From NCBI RefSeq assembly GCF_003610695.1, contig NZ_RAQH01000005.1, positions 124,001 to 188,000 of the forward strand: a DNA stretch of 64,000 nt, read 5' to 3'. Positions within the stretch are counted from its first letter, which is position 1, and every line of letters begins with the position of its first letter. Shown here in pieces: positions 41,742-50,212 of the stretch. The notes beneath the pieces are model-generated. The model worked only from the letters and a program-made list of their open reading frames with translations. It was not told the origin of the DNA and did no database searches. Both the position numbers and the translations under genes were made by a program. Source of the DNA: Epilithonimonas arachidiradicis (GTDB lineage Bacteria; Bacteroidota; Bacteroidia; Flavobacteriales; Weeksellaceae).

Positions 41742-43499
41742 TCATCTATCCTTTCTAAATGTTAAACCCGCAAAGTCAACTACTTTTTGATCATCTTTTT
41801 CAAAGAAGCTAACATTAAATCCTCCGAAACCCGCATTTATGCCACAAGTAACAGCATGATCATGTGTTATTATACGTAAAGGTATATGTCTTACACTACC
41901 AAATGTTGTAAGCTTCATCATCAAAACGTTGTCTTCCGATATATAAATTTCAGCTTCTTTGAATTTTGTATCCCCAATCAGCATTTGATATCCGAAATGC
42001 CTGTATTTACCAGTTTTGTTCTCCCACACAGAGCGATCAACGTTTTTGAGTTTTAGTCCGGATTCGTACTCACGATCTCCAATTCTTTGAAATAAAAAAT
42101 TTTCGTTGTTAATTTTCTTAAATACAAATCTTTTGTTGCTCCTTTCCGCTAAGCTATCATTTGGAAATATTTCAGTAGGTAGAAATTCATCCCTGGATAA
42201 AGGAGTGAGAAAATATTGTCTTTCCCCATCAATAAGCCTAAGACGGTCTTTTTCTAAAATGACCTTTATATAACCTTCTTCTTGGGCATAATTACCTAGA
42301 TACCTTTTCAGGCTGTGTCGGGATAATTTGATAGGAGTTGAAGAACTATGGATCTTTCCTGTTATGGGAGCAGGAAACAGGTCGGTGATACTCAATTGGT
42401 ACTTTTTCAGGAAACTGAAACAAAATTCTTCTGCGATAGCGCCACCTTCTGCTGAATTTGTCATTACAATTACCGCAAATTTGCTTTTGGGGATCAATAG
42501 CAGTTTTGCTTGTGCAAATCCGGCACTTCCCGCGTGATAAACAGCAAAATTGGAATCATTCTTAAACATAAACCAGCCTAGACCTTTCTTATTACTTTCA
42601 ATAGGTACATTCTGGTTTTGCAGTGAAAACATTTCACGAATAGTTGGGGAATCTATTATCGAAGAACTTTCCCCGTTATAGGCTTTCATCAGTTCGATCG
42701 CATATTTGGAAAAGTCATTGATATTGGTATAAATTCCGCCGGATGCAATATCCCGCAATTCATATTCTTCCACTTCATTTCCACCCAGATAGATCTTCGA
42801 ACGATATTTTAAGCCATCCATTGCAAATCCGGATTGGCTCATGCCAAGTGGAGCAAAAATATTTTGATGGACATAGGCCGCATAATCTTGTTTGCTAACC
42901 GTTTTCACCAAAGTTCCTAAAATATTATAACCTGCATTTGAATATAGGCCTACCATACCTGGTGGATAGGTAATATAGGTATCATTGATATAACCTAATA
43001 CGTCTGTGTACTTTCCAGATTTCAGATCTGAATTCTTCCAGATGTCGGGTTGAATACCTGATGTGTGGGTAAGAACGGATCTTACCGTAATATCCTTTAT
43101 GTCAATATTTTTTGTTTTAGGTCTGAAATCAGTGAGATAGCTGTTTAATGGATCGTTTATATTTAATGATCCTCTTTGCTGAAGCTGCATCACGCTTAAC
43201 GAAGTAAATGTTTTGGTTATTGAGCCCATATTGACAATCGTATTGGTTGTCATGGGTACGTTGTTAAATTTGTCTGCGTATCCAAATCCGTTTGACCAGA
43301 TCACTGAATCATTGACGATGATCGCAGCACTTATACCAACGATATTTTTGTTTTGCTGTAGATTCTTATTAAAGAATTCGTCAGATGATTGCACGAGTTT
43401 CCTAATACTGACGCTGCTATCTATCTGTGCTTCAGCCTTTGAAAAAATAAAAAACACAAAAAGTATAATTGATGATCTACTTAATTTTTTGAATGCCAT
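41742..43499 (-). CDS. Beta-lactamase-fold serine hydrolase, exported
   Basis: A 585-residue exported hydrolase. Signal peptide about residues 1-24 (SIILFVFFIFSKAEA). Catalytic motifs are SxxK in GSITKTFT (near residue 93), YSNAGY as Y-x-N, and HAGSAGF as the third motif. A C-terminal beta-rich domain of about 200 residues follows (LKRYLGNYAQEEGYIKVILEKDRLRLIDGE), as in many penicillin-binding-like esterases. It begins 50 bases after a lipoprotein gene on the same strand, and both probably use the promoter at 44476-44553. Confidence 0.88.
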   Translation of the reverse strand: MAFKKLSRSSIILFVFFIFSKAEAQIDSSVSIRKLVQSSDEFFNKNLQQNKNIVGISAAIIVNDSVIWSNGFGYADKFNNVPMTTNTIVNMGSITKTFTSLSVMQLQQRGSLNINDPLNSYLTDFRPKTKNIDIKDITVRSVLTHTSGIQPDIWKNSDLKSGKYTDVLGYINDTYITYPPGMVGLYSNAGYNILGTLVKTVSKQDYAAYVHQNIFAPLGMSQSGFAMDGLKYRSKIYLGGNEVEEYELRDIASGGIYTNINDFSKYAIELMKAYNGESSSIIDSPTIREMFSLQNQNVPIESNKKGLGWFMFKNDSNFAVYHAGSAGFAQAKLLLIPKSKFAVIVMTNSAEGGAIAEEFCFSFLKKYQLSITDLFPAPITGKIHSSSTPIKLSRHSLKRYLGNYAQEEGYIKVILEKDRLRLIDGERQYFLTPLSRDEFLPTEIFPNDSLAERSNKRFVFKKINNENFLFQRIGDREYESGLKLKNVDRSVWENKTGKYRHFGYQMLIGDTKFKEAEIYISEDNVLMMKLTTFGSVRHIPLRIITHDHAVTCGINAGFGGFNVSFFEKDDQKVVDFAGLTFRKDR

Positions 43500-43549
43500 C
43501 TTTATTCAGGTTTCAGCGGTTTTATAATAACTCTCATTAGCTAAAGGCT

Positions 43550-44338
43550 TTATTTATTCTCAATTTTTTCCAAGCTAATTATAATTTTTTCATCTTTAGG
43601 AAGTAAATATTGTAAACGTACAAATCCCAATTGTTCATTGAAATACGATGTTAAAAAAGTTTTTCCAATTTTTGAGGAACAACTCGATTTTGTCTCAATT
43701 GTATTTATGGTACCAAATGGTAATATGATCTTTTTATCTTTTAACGTGTTTTCATAAACACATTTCAGGATCAATTCACCTTTCCAGGTAATGTCATTTA
43801 ATTCTTTCCAATGTTCACCAATTTTTAAATTCCATTTGTATTTTTTAGACTCATTAGGTTTTACGTATGGAAATGGCGAAAATTGTAATATTTGGAAAGC
43901 ATTCATTCGGAAAGGATGCAACCAGACATTTGTCTTATTTTCTATAACACCGGTAAGTTCACTGGTTATTGCTTTTTGATCAGAATTTAAATGAGATAAA
44001 ATAATTTCTGTTTGGCTATAATCCGGGTGGTCTTGGAATATCGGACCTTTTGTTTTCAGTGTTTTGATACTCAATAGATCAATTGCTTTATCATCTTTTG
44101 AATTATCCTTTATTAACGAAAAAATACTGTCGTTGTCAATTTTATACTTCAATGTATCATTTCCTTTAACTATCTGATAAGTATAAAAGTATTCTCTATT
44201 GGATAAATATATTTTATTATCGTAATTATATGGGTTTTCATTTTCATTATTTTGTGGATTCTCAATAAAAATACCTTTAGATGAAATGCAGGAGTTCAGT
44301 AATAGTATTAGACTCAAAAAGCTGATCGATCTTATCAT
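43550..44338 (-). CDS. Lipoprotein of unknown function (262 aa)
   Basis: I do not recognise this protein. It has a lipoprotein signal (MIRSISFLSLILLLNSC, Cys at 17) and a mature part of about 245 residues rich in Lys, Asn, Ile and Tyr with alternating beta-strand patterns (ILKCVYENTLKDKKIILPFGTINTIETKSS). It is first in an operon with a beta-lactamase-fold hydrolase. Its promoter carries the 28-base element also found before the operon at 38636, so both sets are probably controlled together. Confidence 0.75.
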   Translation of the reverse strand: MIRSISFLSLILLLNSCISSKGIFIENPQNNENENPYNYDNKIYLSNREYFYTYQIVKGNDTLKYKIDNDSIFSLIKDNSKDDKAIDLLSIKTLKTKGPIFQDHPDYSQTEIILSHLNSDQKAITSELTGVIENKTNVWLHPFRMNAFQILQFSPFPYVKPNESKKYKWNLKIGEHWKELNDITWKGELILKCVYENTLKDKKIILPFGTINTIETKSSCSSKIGKTFLTSYFNEQLGFVRLQYLLPKDEKIIISLEKIENK

Positions 44339-44475
44339 TTCAGATGTGTATAGAATTTGTATTAGCTTGCAGATAATGGAAAAAGAATTAACAAAGTGCC
44401 AGAAAGAGACTTCCGATGAGCATTCAAATCAACATTATTATTCTCATAACTATTTGTTTTTGAAGGTTTCAAACT

Positions 44476-44553
44476 CAAATATAGTTATTTAAAGAAGCCG
44501 AATAGGGAAAAAGTGAATTAACACGTACGAAATTACCCATCGTCAATTTTTTG
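44476..44553 (-). promoter_or_regulatory. Promoter with shared 28-base upstream element (copy 2)
   Basis: CAAATATA (44476-44483; TATATTTG on the minus strand) lies 42 bases from the block 44526-44553, identical over 28 bases to 38875-38902. The sequence between is only partly conserved, which argues that the block and the -7 box are what selection keeps. The truncated LytTR gene lies just beyond. Confidence 0.65.
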
Positions 44554-44608
44554 CTCAGTTAACTATTTTTAGAAGTGCGGGCAAAAATGAAGGAAAGGTC
44601 CAGTTTCC

Positions 44609-45139
44609 ATTGAAATGCCGGAGGTCACAGGGATAGATTGGCTCAACACCATAAAAGACCCACCGAAAGTGGTCATTGTCTCTGCTTATGAACAATATGC
44701 CCTGAAAGGCTATGAATACAATGTAGTCGATTATCTCATTAAGCCGGTTTCCTTTGACAGGTTCTTAAAATCAGTCAATAAGGTACACCATATTTTTGAA
44801 CAGGAAAAAAGGACTGATGAGAAAGATTATTTCTTTGTGAAATCGGGAAAGCAGTTGAAAAAGATCAATATGCAGGAGCTTCTTTTTATAGAAAGCATGG
44901 AAAATTATGTGATCATCCACATGTTGAACACCCGGGAAATTATATACACCACATTGAAGCAGATGCTGAATTCACTGCCGGAAAAACTTTTCCTACAGGT
45001 ACACAGGTCTTTTGTTGTCAACATCCAGCATATAAGGTCTGTAGAAGGCAATCAATTATTTGTTGGTAAAAACCATATCCCAATTTCCAGAAGCTGTAAG
45101 GAAAAAGTCATTAAAGAAATTTCCAGAGTAGATTTTTAA
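44609..45139 (+). pseudogene. 5'-truncated LytTR response regulator
   Basis: The frame encodes the second half of a CheY-like receiver (MPEVTGIDWL, then VVIVSAYEQYALKGYEYNVVDYLIKPVSFDRF with the conserved Lys of the KP motif) and a complete LytTR DNA-binding domain (about the last 100 residues: KINMQELLFIESMENYVIIHM...VHRSFVVNIQHIRSVEG). Normal members have about 55 residues before this, including the phosphoacceptor Asp in LDIxMPE. Here the codons before MPE read S-I-E, so the break falls at the aspartate codon, with an in-frame TGA at 44588-44590. A start at ATG 44615 would give a 174-residue protein that cannot be phosphorylated. It may be a relic, or a constitutive DNA-binding protein. 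Confidence 0.75.
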
Positions 45140-45291
45140 CTTACACAGTTTGTGAGATACTACTATATGAGATAGCCACATCAGTAAGGATCTTTATAAT
45201 TACTATTCCATAGAATCAGTATTCTTGACCGTTTTTGATTTTATTGGTTGGATATTATATTCTATCGTTTTTCCTGTACCCATAAATAAAA

Positions 45292-45330
45292 AACAAAGCC
45301 TTGCAATAATTTCTATTACAAGGCTTTGTT
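45292..45330. terminator. Bidirectional terminator
   Basis: AACAAAGCCTTG (45292-45303) pairs perfectly with CAAGGCTTTGTT (45319-45330). It ends the YciI-like gene on the minus strand and any transcript from the LytTR frame. Confidence 0.85.
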
Positions 45331-45335
45331 AGATG

Positions 45336-45680
45336 CTAATCTCTTTTCAAAACTTCCCTTATTTCAATGTTTCCGACAAACTGGTCAAAAATAGGATTAG
45401 CTTTTGCGATCTCTACCGCTTCATCAATGGTTTCGGCTTTTACCACAACATAACCACTAACAAATTCTTTATTCTCGGTGTAAACTCCGTCAGTTACTTC
45501 CTTGTTGGAGTTTAAGGTTTTTGCACTTCCTTCAAATGGCAAGAGCGTGTTACCTTTGTCCGTCAATCTGTTTTGTGAAGCAATTCCTGCCAACCAATTC
45601 ATACGTTCCTGCATTTGTTCAGGTGTTGATCTGAAATCGGAAATGCCTTTTAATCTGAAAATCAATACGAAATCTTTCAT
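45336..45680 (-). CDS. YCII-related (YciI/DGPF) protein
   Basis: A 114-residue protein of the YCII-related superfamily, a ferredoxin-like fold. It starts MKDFVLIFRLKG, contains a GKTLLPFEG-like central segment and ends with SGYVVVKAETIDEAVEIAKANPIF, the typical helix-strand ending. Members are often encoded next to ECF sigma factors, and here an ECF41-like sigma gene lies 71 bases upstream on the same strand. The enzymatic role is unknown. Confidence 0.85.
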   Translation of the reverse strand: MKDFVLIFRLKGISDFRSTPEQMQERMNWLAGIASQNRLTDKGNTLLPFEGSAKTLNSNKEVTDGVYTENKEFVSGYVVVKAETIDEAVEIAKANPIFDQFVGNIEIREVLKRD

Positions 45681-45751
45681 TGTTTATAAAATTTAATTGT
45701 TTTTACAAGACAATTTCAGATCAGGCAACGTGACAGAAAGTAGAAAAAATT

Positions 45752-46588
45752 TCAAATTTTCATCAATTTATCCGGATCAACGACAGAAAAGATACTTGTG
45801 ATCTTTCCGTCCGGAGTTAGCTCAAATATCTGACAGTTTATCAACGTTGTATCTCTGTAGAACAGTAATGCACATTGATGATTGATTTCCTCGATTTTGA
45901 TATCAAGGTCTTTTTGATGATTTTCATAAACATAGGTCATCAATCTAATTGTATTCTCAATTCCCGAAGTCAGTTCAGCAATTACCTGTAATTTATTTCC
46001 GGCATCTGCCAAAACTTGAACTTCGTCAGACAGCATTTGCTCCAAAGCTTTGACATCGCCTTTACGGATTACGTTCAAATATTTTTCTAAATATTTTCTA
46101 TCTTTTGTGGAAGAAGTTGCGATTTCGAGTTTCCGTAATTTCAGTTTCTTTTTGGCTCTTGTGAGTAGTTGTCGGGAATTTTCTACGGAAATTTCTAATA
46201 TTTCAGCAATTTCATCGTGTTCGTAATCAAACGCTTCTTTTAGCAGGAATACAGCTCTTTCTTTGGTATTCAAGGTGTCGAGCAAAACGAACATTGAATA
46301 GTTAAGTATTTCGTCTAACTCAATTTTACTTTCGCCTTGATTGGTAACGATTGGCTCGGGCAATGTTATTTTTTGTTGCCTTTCTCTGTCGTTTTTCTTT
46401 TTTAAGTTTATGGATTGGTTGATAACCGATTTTATCAAATACGCATTTTGATTGGAAATTGAACTAATATCTTTTTCATTGAATTTTATCAAAACGTCCT
46501 GAATTACGTCTTGACTGTCGTCAATATTTCCCAAAATGTTGTACGCGTAAGGAAATAATTTTTTATTCAATGATACTAAATCGTCCAT
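45752..46588 (-). CDS. ECF RNA polymerase sigma factor with SnoaL-like C-terminal domain (ECF41/SigJ type)
   Basis: A 278-residue sigma-70 family factor. Region 2 is in residues about 6-75 (YAYNILGNIDDSQDVIQDVLIKF), region 4 in about 110-165 (LNTKERAVFLLKEAFDYEHDEIAEILEISVENSRQLLTRAKKKL), and the last 110 residues form an NTF2/SnoaL-like domain (YLNVIRKGDVKALEQMLSDEVQVLADAGNK). The ADAGNK segment corresponds to the DGGGK motif by which ECF41 factors are modulated by their own C-terminal domain. No anti-sigma gene is adjacent, in line with that. It precedes a YCII-related gene and likely drives it. Confidence 0.88.
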   Translation of the reverse strand: MDDLVSLNKKLFPYAYNILGNIDDSQDVIQDVLIKFNEKDISSISNQNAYLIKSVINQSINLKKKNDRERQQKITLPEPIVTNQGESKIELDEILNYSMFVLLDTLNTKERAVFLLKEAFDYEHDEIAEILEISVENSRQLLTRAKKKLKLRKLEIATSSTKDRKYLEKYLNVIRKGDVKALEQMLSDEVQVLADAGNKLQVIAELTSGIENTIRLMTYVYENHQKDLDIKIEEINHQCALLFYRDTTLINCQIFELTPDGKITSIFSVVDPDKLMKI

Positions 46589-46762
46589 TTTTTGATTTTA
46601 GAGTTAGACAATTTGAAAGGTAATAACGTGACAGATTTTGAGGTAAATCTACAGAAATCTTTGCCAAATCAGGAATTAAGAACAGTTAAGCAGAACCCAA
46701 CTATCAAATATAGCAGACAATATGATTGCTACCATATATCCTTTTCTCATTAACAAAAACCT

Positions 46763-47197
46763 TTAGTTCCTATGTTTTCTGAGTGTATAAATATTGCTTT
46801 CCTTTCTAATGAAGCCCATCCTTTCATACAAACTGATGGCCGGAGTTCGGTGCTCTTCGGTAAAGAGGAATACTTCACTCAGCTGCTGCTCGTTGGAAAT
46901 TAACAGCAGTTTTTCGATGAGCCTCATCCCGATTCCCATTCCACGATAATTCTCATCCACGATCACATCTTCGATCCAACCTTTATTACCCGATATTACC
47001 TTATAGATGGCCATGGAAGCAATTCCCACGATTCTATCCTCTATGAAACATCCAAGCAATGTCACTGGGTTGTTCTCCATTAAAATTTCATCCAGTTTAA
47101 GCTGTTCTTTGTCAGGACTCAGTTGTTTAAATAGCTCATAAACCTGAGGCTGGACATTTGCGTTGAGACTGATTTTATTTAAAACGATGATCTGCAT
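46763..47197 (-). CDS. GNAT family N-acetyltransferase
   Basis: A 144-residue GNAT acetyltransferase. The acetyl-CoA loop is YRGMGIGMRLIEKLL (R-x-x-G-x-G, near residue 87), preceded by IEDVIVDENY and followed by EHRTPAISLYERMGFIR, all standard motifs. ATG 47197 shares its A with the stop of the gene upstream (TAATG), implying translational coupling; a longer frame to 47305 lies inside that gene. The acceptor substrate is unknown. Confidence 0.88.
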   Translation of the reverse strand: MQIIVLNKISLNANVQPQVYELFKQLSPDKEQLKLDEILMENNPVTLLGCFIEDRIVGIASMAIYKVISGNKGWIEDVIVDENYRGMGIGMRLIEKLLLISNEQQLSEVFLFTEEHRTPAISLYERMGFIRKESNIYTLRKHRN

Positions 47198-47649
47198 TAT
47201 TCTATATCTTTTAATTTTACAACTGCTTCTGCTTGTAGGTCCTCTGTTAGGTTCAGCGTTTTCCCCAGCTTTTGTGACGCATTTATAAAGGTAATGAAAA
47301 CACATAATTCCGAAATTTCTTCATCCGAAAAATATTCCTGGAGCATCTCAAAATGTGCATCCGAGATAGAACGGTGGTCTATGCAAAATAATTCGGCAAA
47401 AGAAGCCGCTGTAGAGATCTTTATCTGGGATTCGGCAAAATCAGGTTTTCCGCCTTTTACCATGCAGTATTCACAACCATTTCCAAAAGCCATTGTTCTT
47501 CGAACCTGCTCTAACAAATCCTGGTCCAGCAACGTTTTCTTCCATAAGGTGTCCTCCAGATCATTCCACTTTTTCAGAAAATCGGCGTTGTGTCCTATGA
47601 GTTTTTCAAATGGAGTGTTTCCATTGTTCGAAAATTTTATTCTTGTCAT
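47197..47649 (-). CDS. Carboxymuconolactone decarboxylase family protein (AhpD-like)
   Basis: A 150-residue AhpD-fold protein with NGCEYCMVKGG carrying Cys59 and Cys62 as the redox pair; the usual His after the second Cys is replaced here, so peroxidase activity is uncertain. All-helical, cytoplasmic. It is translationally coupled to the GNAT gene (TAATG overlap at 47195-47199) and divergent from an Lrp-family regulator about 110 bases away, which probably controls the pair. Confidence 0.82.
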   Translation of the reverse strand: MTRIKFSNNGNTPFEKLIGHNADFLKKWNDLEDTLWKKTLLDQDLLEQVRRTMAFGNGCEYCMVKGGKPDFAESQIKISTAASFAELFCIDHRSISDAHFEMLQEYFSDEEISELCVFITFINASQKLGKTLNLTEDLQAEAVVKLKDIE

Positions 47650-47759
47650 ATTTTTTATTTATATCACAAATTTCAAAATTTAATCATACGTGATGAAGCG
47701 GAATTAATGGAATTATTTCGTAATTTTGATTGATTTAATTGTCAATATTTAATTTTAAA

Positions 47760-48194
47760 ATGAAAATAACTTTAGATGATTTTGACCAAAAGATTCTTCA
47801 GATTTTAAGCCAGAATTCAAGGCTTAGTTATGCCGAAATAGGAAGACTAATTTCGCTGTCACAATCTGCAACCAAAGAGCGCGTGATGAATTTGGTAGAT
47901 AATGGGATCATACGCCAGTTCAGCGTGGAGATAGACCATCAGAAGTTAGGTTATGATCTGAAGGTACTGATCAGTATGAAATTTAAAAATGATGATTTCA
48001 GAAAATTTACTGCAGATCTGGAGAAATTTCCGGAAGTTCTGAACTGCAAAAGAGTTACGGGCGAATATTGCCTGATTACCGAATGTATCTTACGGGACAG
48101 TTCTCACCTTGAAAACCTTATAGACAGGCTAATTCCCTATGGGATCCCAACGACATCCATTCAACTTTCAGAAATAAACCGGCAGAAAATTTAA
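47760..48194 (+). CDS. Lrp/AsnC family transcriptional regulator
   Basis: A 144-residue Lrp/AsnC regulator. The N-terminal winged helix-turn-helix (LDDFDQKILQILSQNSRLSYAEIGRLISLSQSATKERVMNLVDNGII) is followed by the RAM effector domain (LKVLISMKFKNDDFRKFTADLEKFPEVLNCKRVTGEYCLI). ATG 47760 is used; the frame also opens at a TTG at 47739. It diverges from the AhpD-like/GNAT operon, the usual layout for a local Lrp-type switch. The effector (often an amino acid) is unknown. Confidence 0.92.
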   Translation: MKITLDDFDQKILQILSQNSRLSYAEIGRLISLSQSATKERVMNLVDNGIIRQFSVEIDHQKLGYDLKVLISMKFKNDDFRKFTADLEKFPEVLNCKRVTGEYCLITECILRDSSHLENLIDRLIPYGIPTTSIQLSEINRQKI

Positions 48195-48208
48195 AACCGA
48201 AGAAAAGA

Positions 48209-48832
48209 CTACAAAGGCAGCATATATGAAGTATCGCTCAACCTTTTAATGATTTTCTTGCCACTTGACTTTCGGTATAGGAAAGAAACACCACCGCTCA
48301 CTCCGGATAGGTCAATATCATTGAGCATTTCCGGATCCAAGCCTAACCACATCACATTAAAGATGCTCAGCGTATCGCCGTGCGAAACAATGATGATATT
48401 TTCATTGTCACTTGACATGATCTCATTGAAGAAAGGAAAGAGTCTGTTCCAGGCATCAAATCTGGATTCCGCATCGCTGAAGCACTTATCGTAGATTGTT
48501 TTTTCTTCGTTCTCAATATTCTCTCTCAGCCATTGGACAGACCTTCCGATAGCCTTGCCGAGGCTTCTCTCTTTTAGTTCATCTCTCAGCTTGGGCATGC
48601 TGTGTATCTCCCTGCCAAGAATCTCGGCTGTTTGTCTTGTTCTTTTGAGAGGTGATGAATAGATTGCAAACCTGATGTCCGGAAATTCTTTCCTGATATT
48701 GCGTGCGATGTTTTCCGCCTGAACGATTCCCATTTCAGTCAGTTCCCAGTCAGTCCATGAACCGATCATACCATTTGTATGATGGATGGATTCAGGGTGT
48801 TGGATCGTGATTATATTTTTATTTAATAGCAT
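48209..48832 (-). CDS. Histidine phosphatase family protein with altered RHG motif
   Basis: A 207-residue phosphoglycerate-mutase-like protein. The fold is clear: IYSSPLKRTRQTAEIL, a central ELKERSLGKAIGRS and a C-terminal IIIVSHGDTLSI with the second catalytic His. The signature RHG is, however, Q-H-P (IQHPESIHHTNGMIGSWTDWELTEMG): the phospho-accepting His is kept but the preceding Arg and following Gly are changed. It may be a weak or specialised phosphatase. It closes a run of five minus-strand genes (HAD, YbaK, CatB, AlaX, this). Confidence 0.82.
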   Translation of the reverse strand: MLLNKNIITIQHPESIHHTNGMIGSWTDWELTEMGIVQAENIARNIRKEFPDIRFAIYSSPLKRTRQTAEILGREIHSMPKLRDELKERSLGKAIGRSVQWLRENIENEEKTIYDKCFSDAESRFDAWNRLFPFFNEIMSSDNENIIIVSHGDTLSIFNVMWLGLDPEMLNDIDLSGVSGGVSFLYRKSSGKKIIKRLSDTSYMLPL

Positions 48833-48877
48833 TGATCTATTGCCGTTTAAAACAAAATTAGAACTATATGCAAATTT

Positions 48878-49519
48878 TCAGGCCAGATAAATTTCGATCC
48901 GTTCTTTATTCTTTCCCTGCCCGCTCCTCTTTAATTTTAAAGAACCAAGCTCACCGGTCTTTTTGATATGCGTTCCACCACAGGCTACCTGGCCAAAACC
49001 TTCAATTTTCCAGTATCGCCTTTCTTCCGCTTCGTCACTGAACGCACTTATGATGACCTTATCTGCGAGAATGATCTCTTCTAATTTTTGTTCCAATACC
49101 GGAAACATCCCGGAGATATTATTGGGCCATATAAAGTCGATCCTCGATTTTTCTGACGTTATGTTTGCGCCTATTTTCTGAGGGCTGTCGAAGTGCTGAT
49201 TGACAAGTTCCAAAACGAGTTCCGCAGCAAAATGAAGCTTCATAATTTTATAACGCTTGTCCCAGTCTATTTTTACTTCTACAATATCGCCAGGTTTCAG
49301 ATTATGCCTTTCTTCGATTGTGTAGAAGATTTCTTTGTCGGATTTTTGAGCCTTAACGATTTTAAAGCCGTTGATCGTCCCGTCGTCTGACTGTTGTCCA
49401 CCGGAAAATGCATACGCGATGGTCTCCTTTAATGTTACCACATTACCGGATATTCCGGCTACACTTGTTGTCAGCTCAGTCTGGTAGGGATCTTCCCAGA
49501 ATATTTTTCGTGCCGTCAT
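48878..49519 (-). CDS. AlaX-like alanyl-tRNA editing protein with HxxxE zinc motif
   Basis: A 213-residue trans-editing protein related to the AlaRS editing domain. Typical segments are ETIAYAFSGGQQSDDGTI at the N-terminus, KRYKIMKLHFAAELVLELV and CGGTHIKKTGELG near the C-terminus. Usual AlaX zinc ligands are HxxxH and CxxxH; here the first reads H-F-A-A-E, so Glu replaces the second His, while Cys and His of the second motif remain. AlaX removes Ser or Gly from tRNA(Ala). It lies near a YbaK-type deacylase gene, so two tRNA-proofreading proteins share the neighbourhood. Confidence 0.85.
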   Translation of the reverse strand: MTARKIFWEDPYQTELTTSVAGISGNVVTLKETIAYAFSGGQQSDDGTINGFKIVKAQKSDKEIFYTIEERHNLKPGDIVEVKIDWDKRYKIMKLHFAAELVLELVNQHFDSPQKIGANITSEKSRIDFIWPNNISGMFPVLEQKLEEIILADKVIISAFSDEAEERRYWKIEGFGQVACGGTHIKKTGELGSLKLKRSGQGKNKERIEIYLA

Positions 49520-49567
49520 TGTTAGATTCTTTATTAAAGTTGATTAAAATACATCTGTTTCCAAGTA

Positions 49568-50212
49568 TTAAAAAATCTCTCGCGCACTAAAATGCATTTT
49601 ATAAAAATCATACAGGCCGTCGATATTGCTATCACATAGCAAAGGTATTGCTTTTTTCAGAAGCTCTTCATCCCAATGCCACCATTGCATCTCCAGGAGC
49701 TTATCAATATGTTCCTCGGAAAATCTTTTCTTGATCTGTTTTGCGGGATTTCCACCGACGATCGCATAAGCTTCAACATCTTTGGTTACTAAGGCCCTGC
49801 TGCCGATAACGGCCCCATCTCCGACCGTTATACCAGGCATGATCATGGCCTCACCTCCGATCCACACATCATTTCCGATGACGGTATCTCCCGTTCTTTG
49901 AAATCCGTCAGCAGCATTTCTAAAATCTTCTTCTGACATATAGAAAAACGGGAATGTTGAGATCCAATCGTGCCGGTGTCCCTGGTTTCCGGCCATGATA
50001 AAACTGGCACCGCTGCCTATCGAACAAAAGGAGCCTATAATGAGCTTGTCCACATCGTCCCGGTCGGGAATCAGATATCTTGCACAATCATCAAAGGAAT
50101 GACCGTGGTAGTATCCCGAATAGTAAGAATATTTACCTGCGATGATATTCGGGTTTTTAATATGATCCTTGATGATTTTTCCCTTGAAAGGACTCTCGAA
50201 GACATTTTCCAT
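49568..50212 (-). CDS. catB: CatB-type xenobiotic/chloramphenicol O-acetyltransferase
   Basis: A 214-residue left-handed beta-helix acetyltransferase. The N-terminal half closely resembles CatB type B chloramphenicol acetyltransferases from memory ([28 protein letters not shown], then [23 protein letters not shown] with the catalytic His). Hexapeptide repeats follow ([23 protein letters not shown]), and [13 protein letters not shown] ends the core. The enzyme would acetylate chloramphenicol or a natural alcohol from acetyl-CoA. Such chromosomal catB genes occur in Chryseobacterium-like bacteria. Position in a co-directional run, with no integron or IS features beside it, suggests a resident gene. 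Confidence 0.88.
   Translation of the reverse strand: MENVFESPFKGKIIKDHIKNPNIIAGKYSYYSGYYHGHSFDDCARYLIPDRDDVDKLIIGSFCSIGSGASFIMAGNQGHRHDWISTFPFFYMSEEDFRNAADGFQRTGDTVIGNDVWIGGEAMIMPGITVGDGAVIGSRALVTKDVEAYAIVGGNPAKQIKKRFSEEHIDKLLEMQWWHWDEELLKKAIPLLCDSNIDGLYDFYKMHFSAREIF

Noticed and set aside
41742-44338. A beta-lactam resistance operon
   Set aside because: The hydrolase has beta-lactamase motifs, but its long C-terminal domain and lipoprotein partner fit a cell-surface esterase or peptidase; resistance cannot be claimed.
49568-50212. catB as part of an integron or recently acquired cassette
   Set aside because: No attC-like site, integrase or IS lies nearby, and base use resembles its neighbours.
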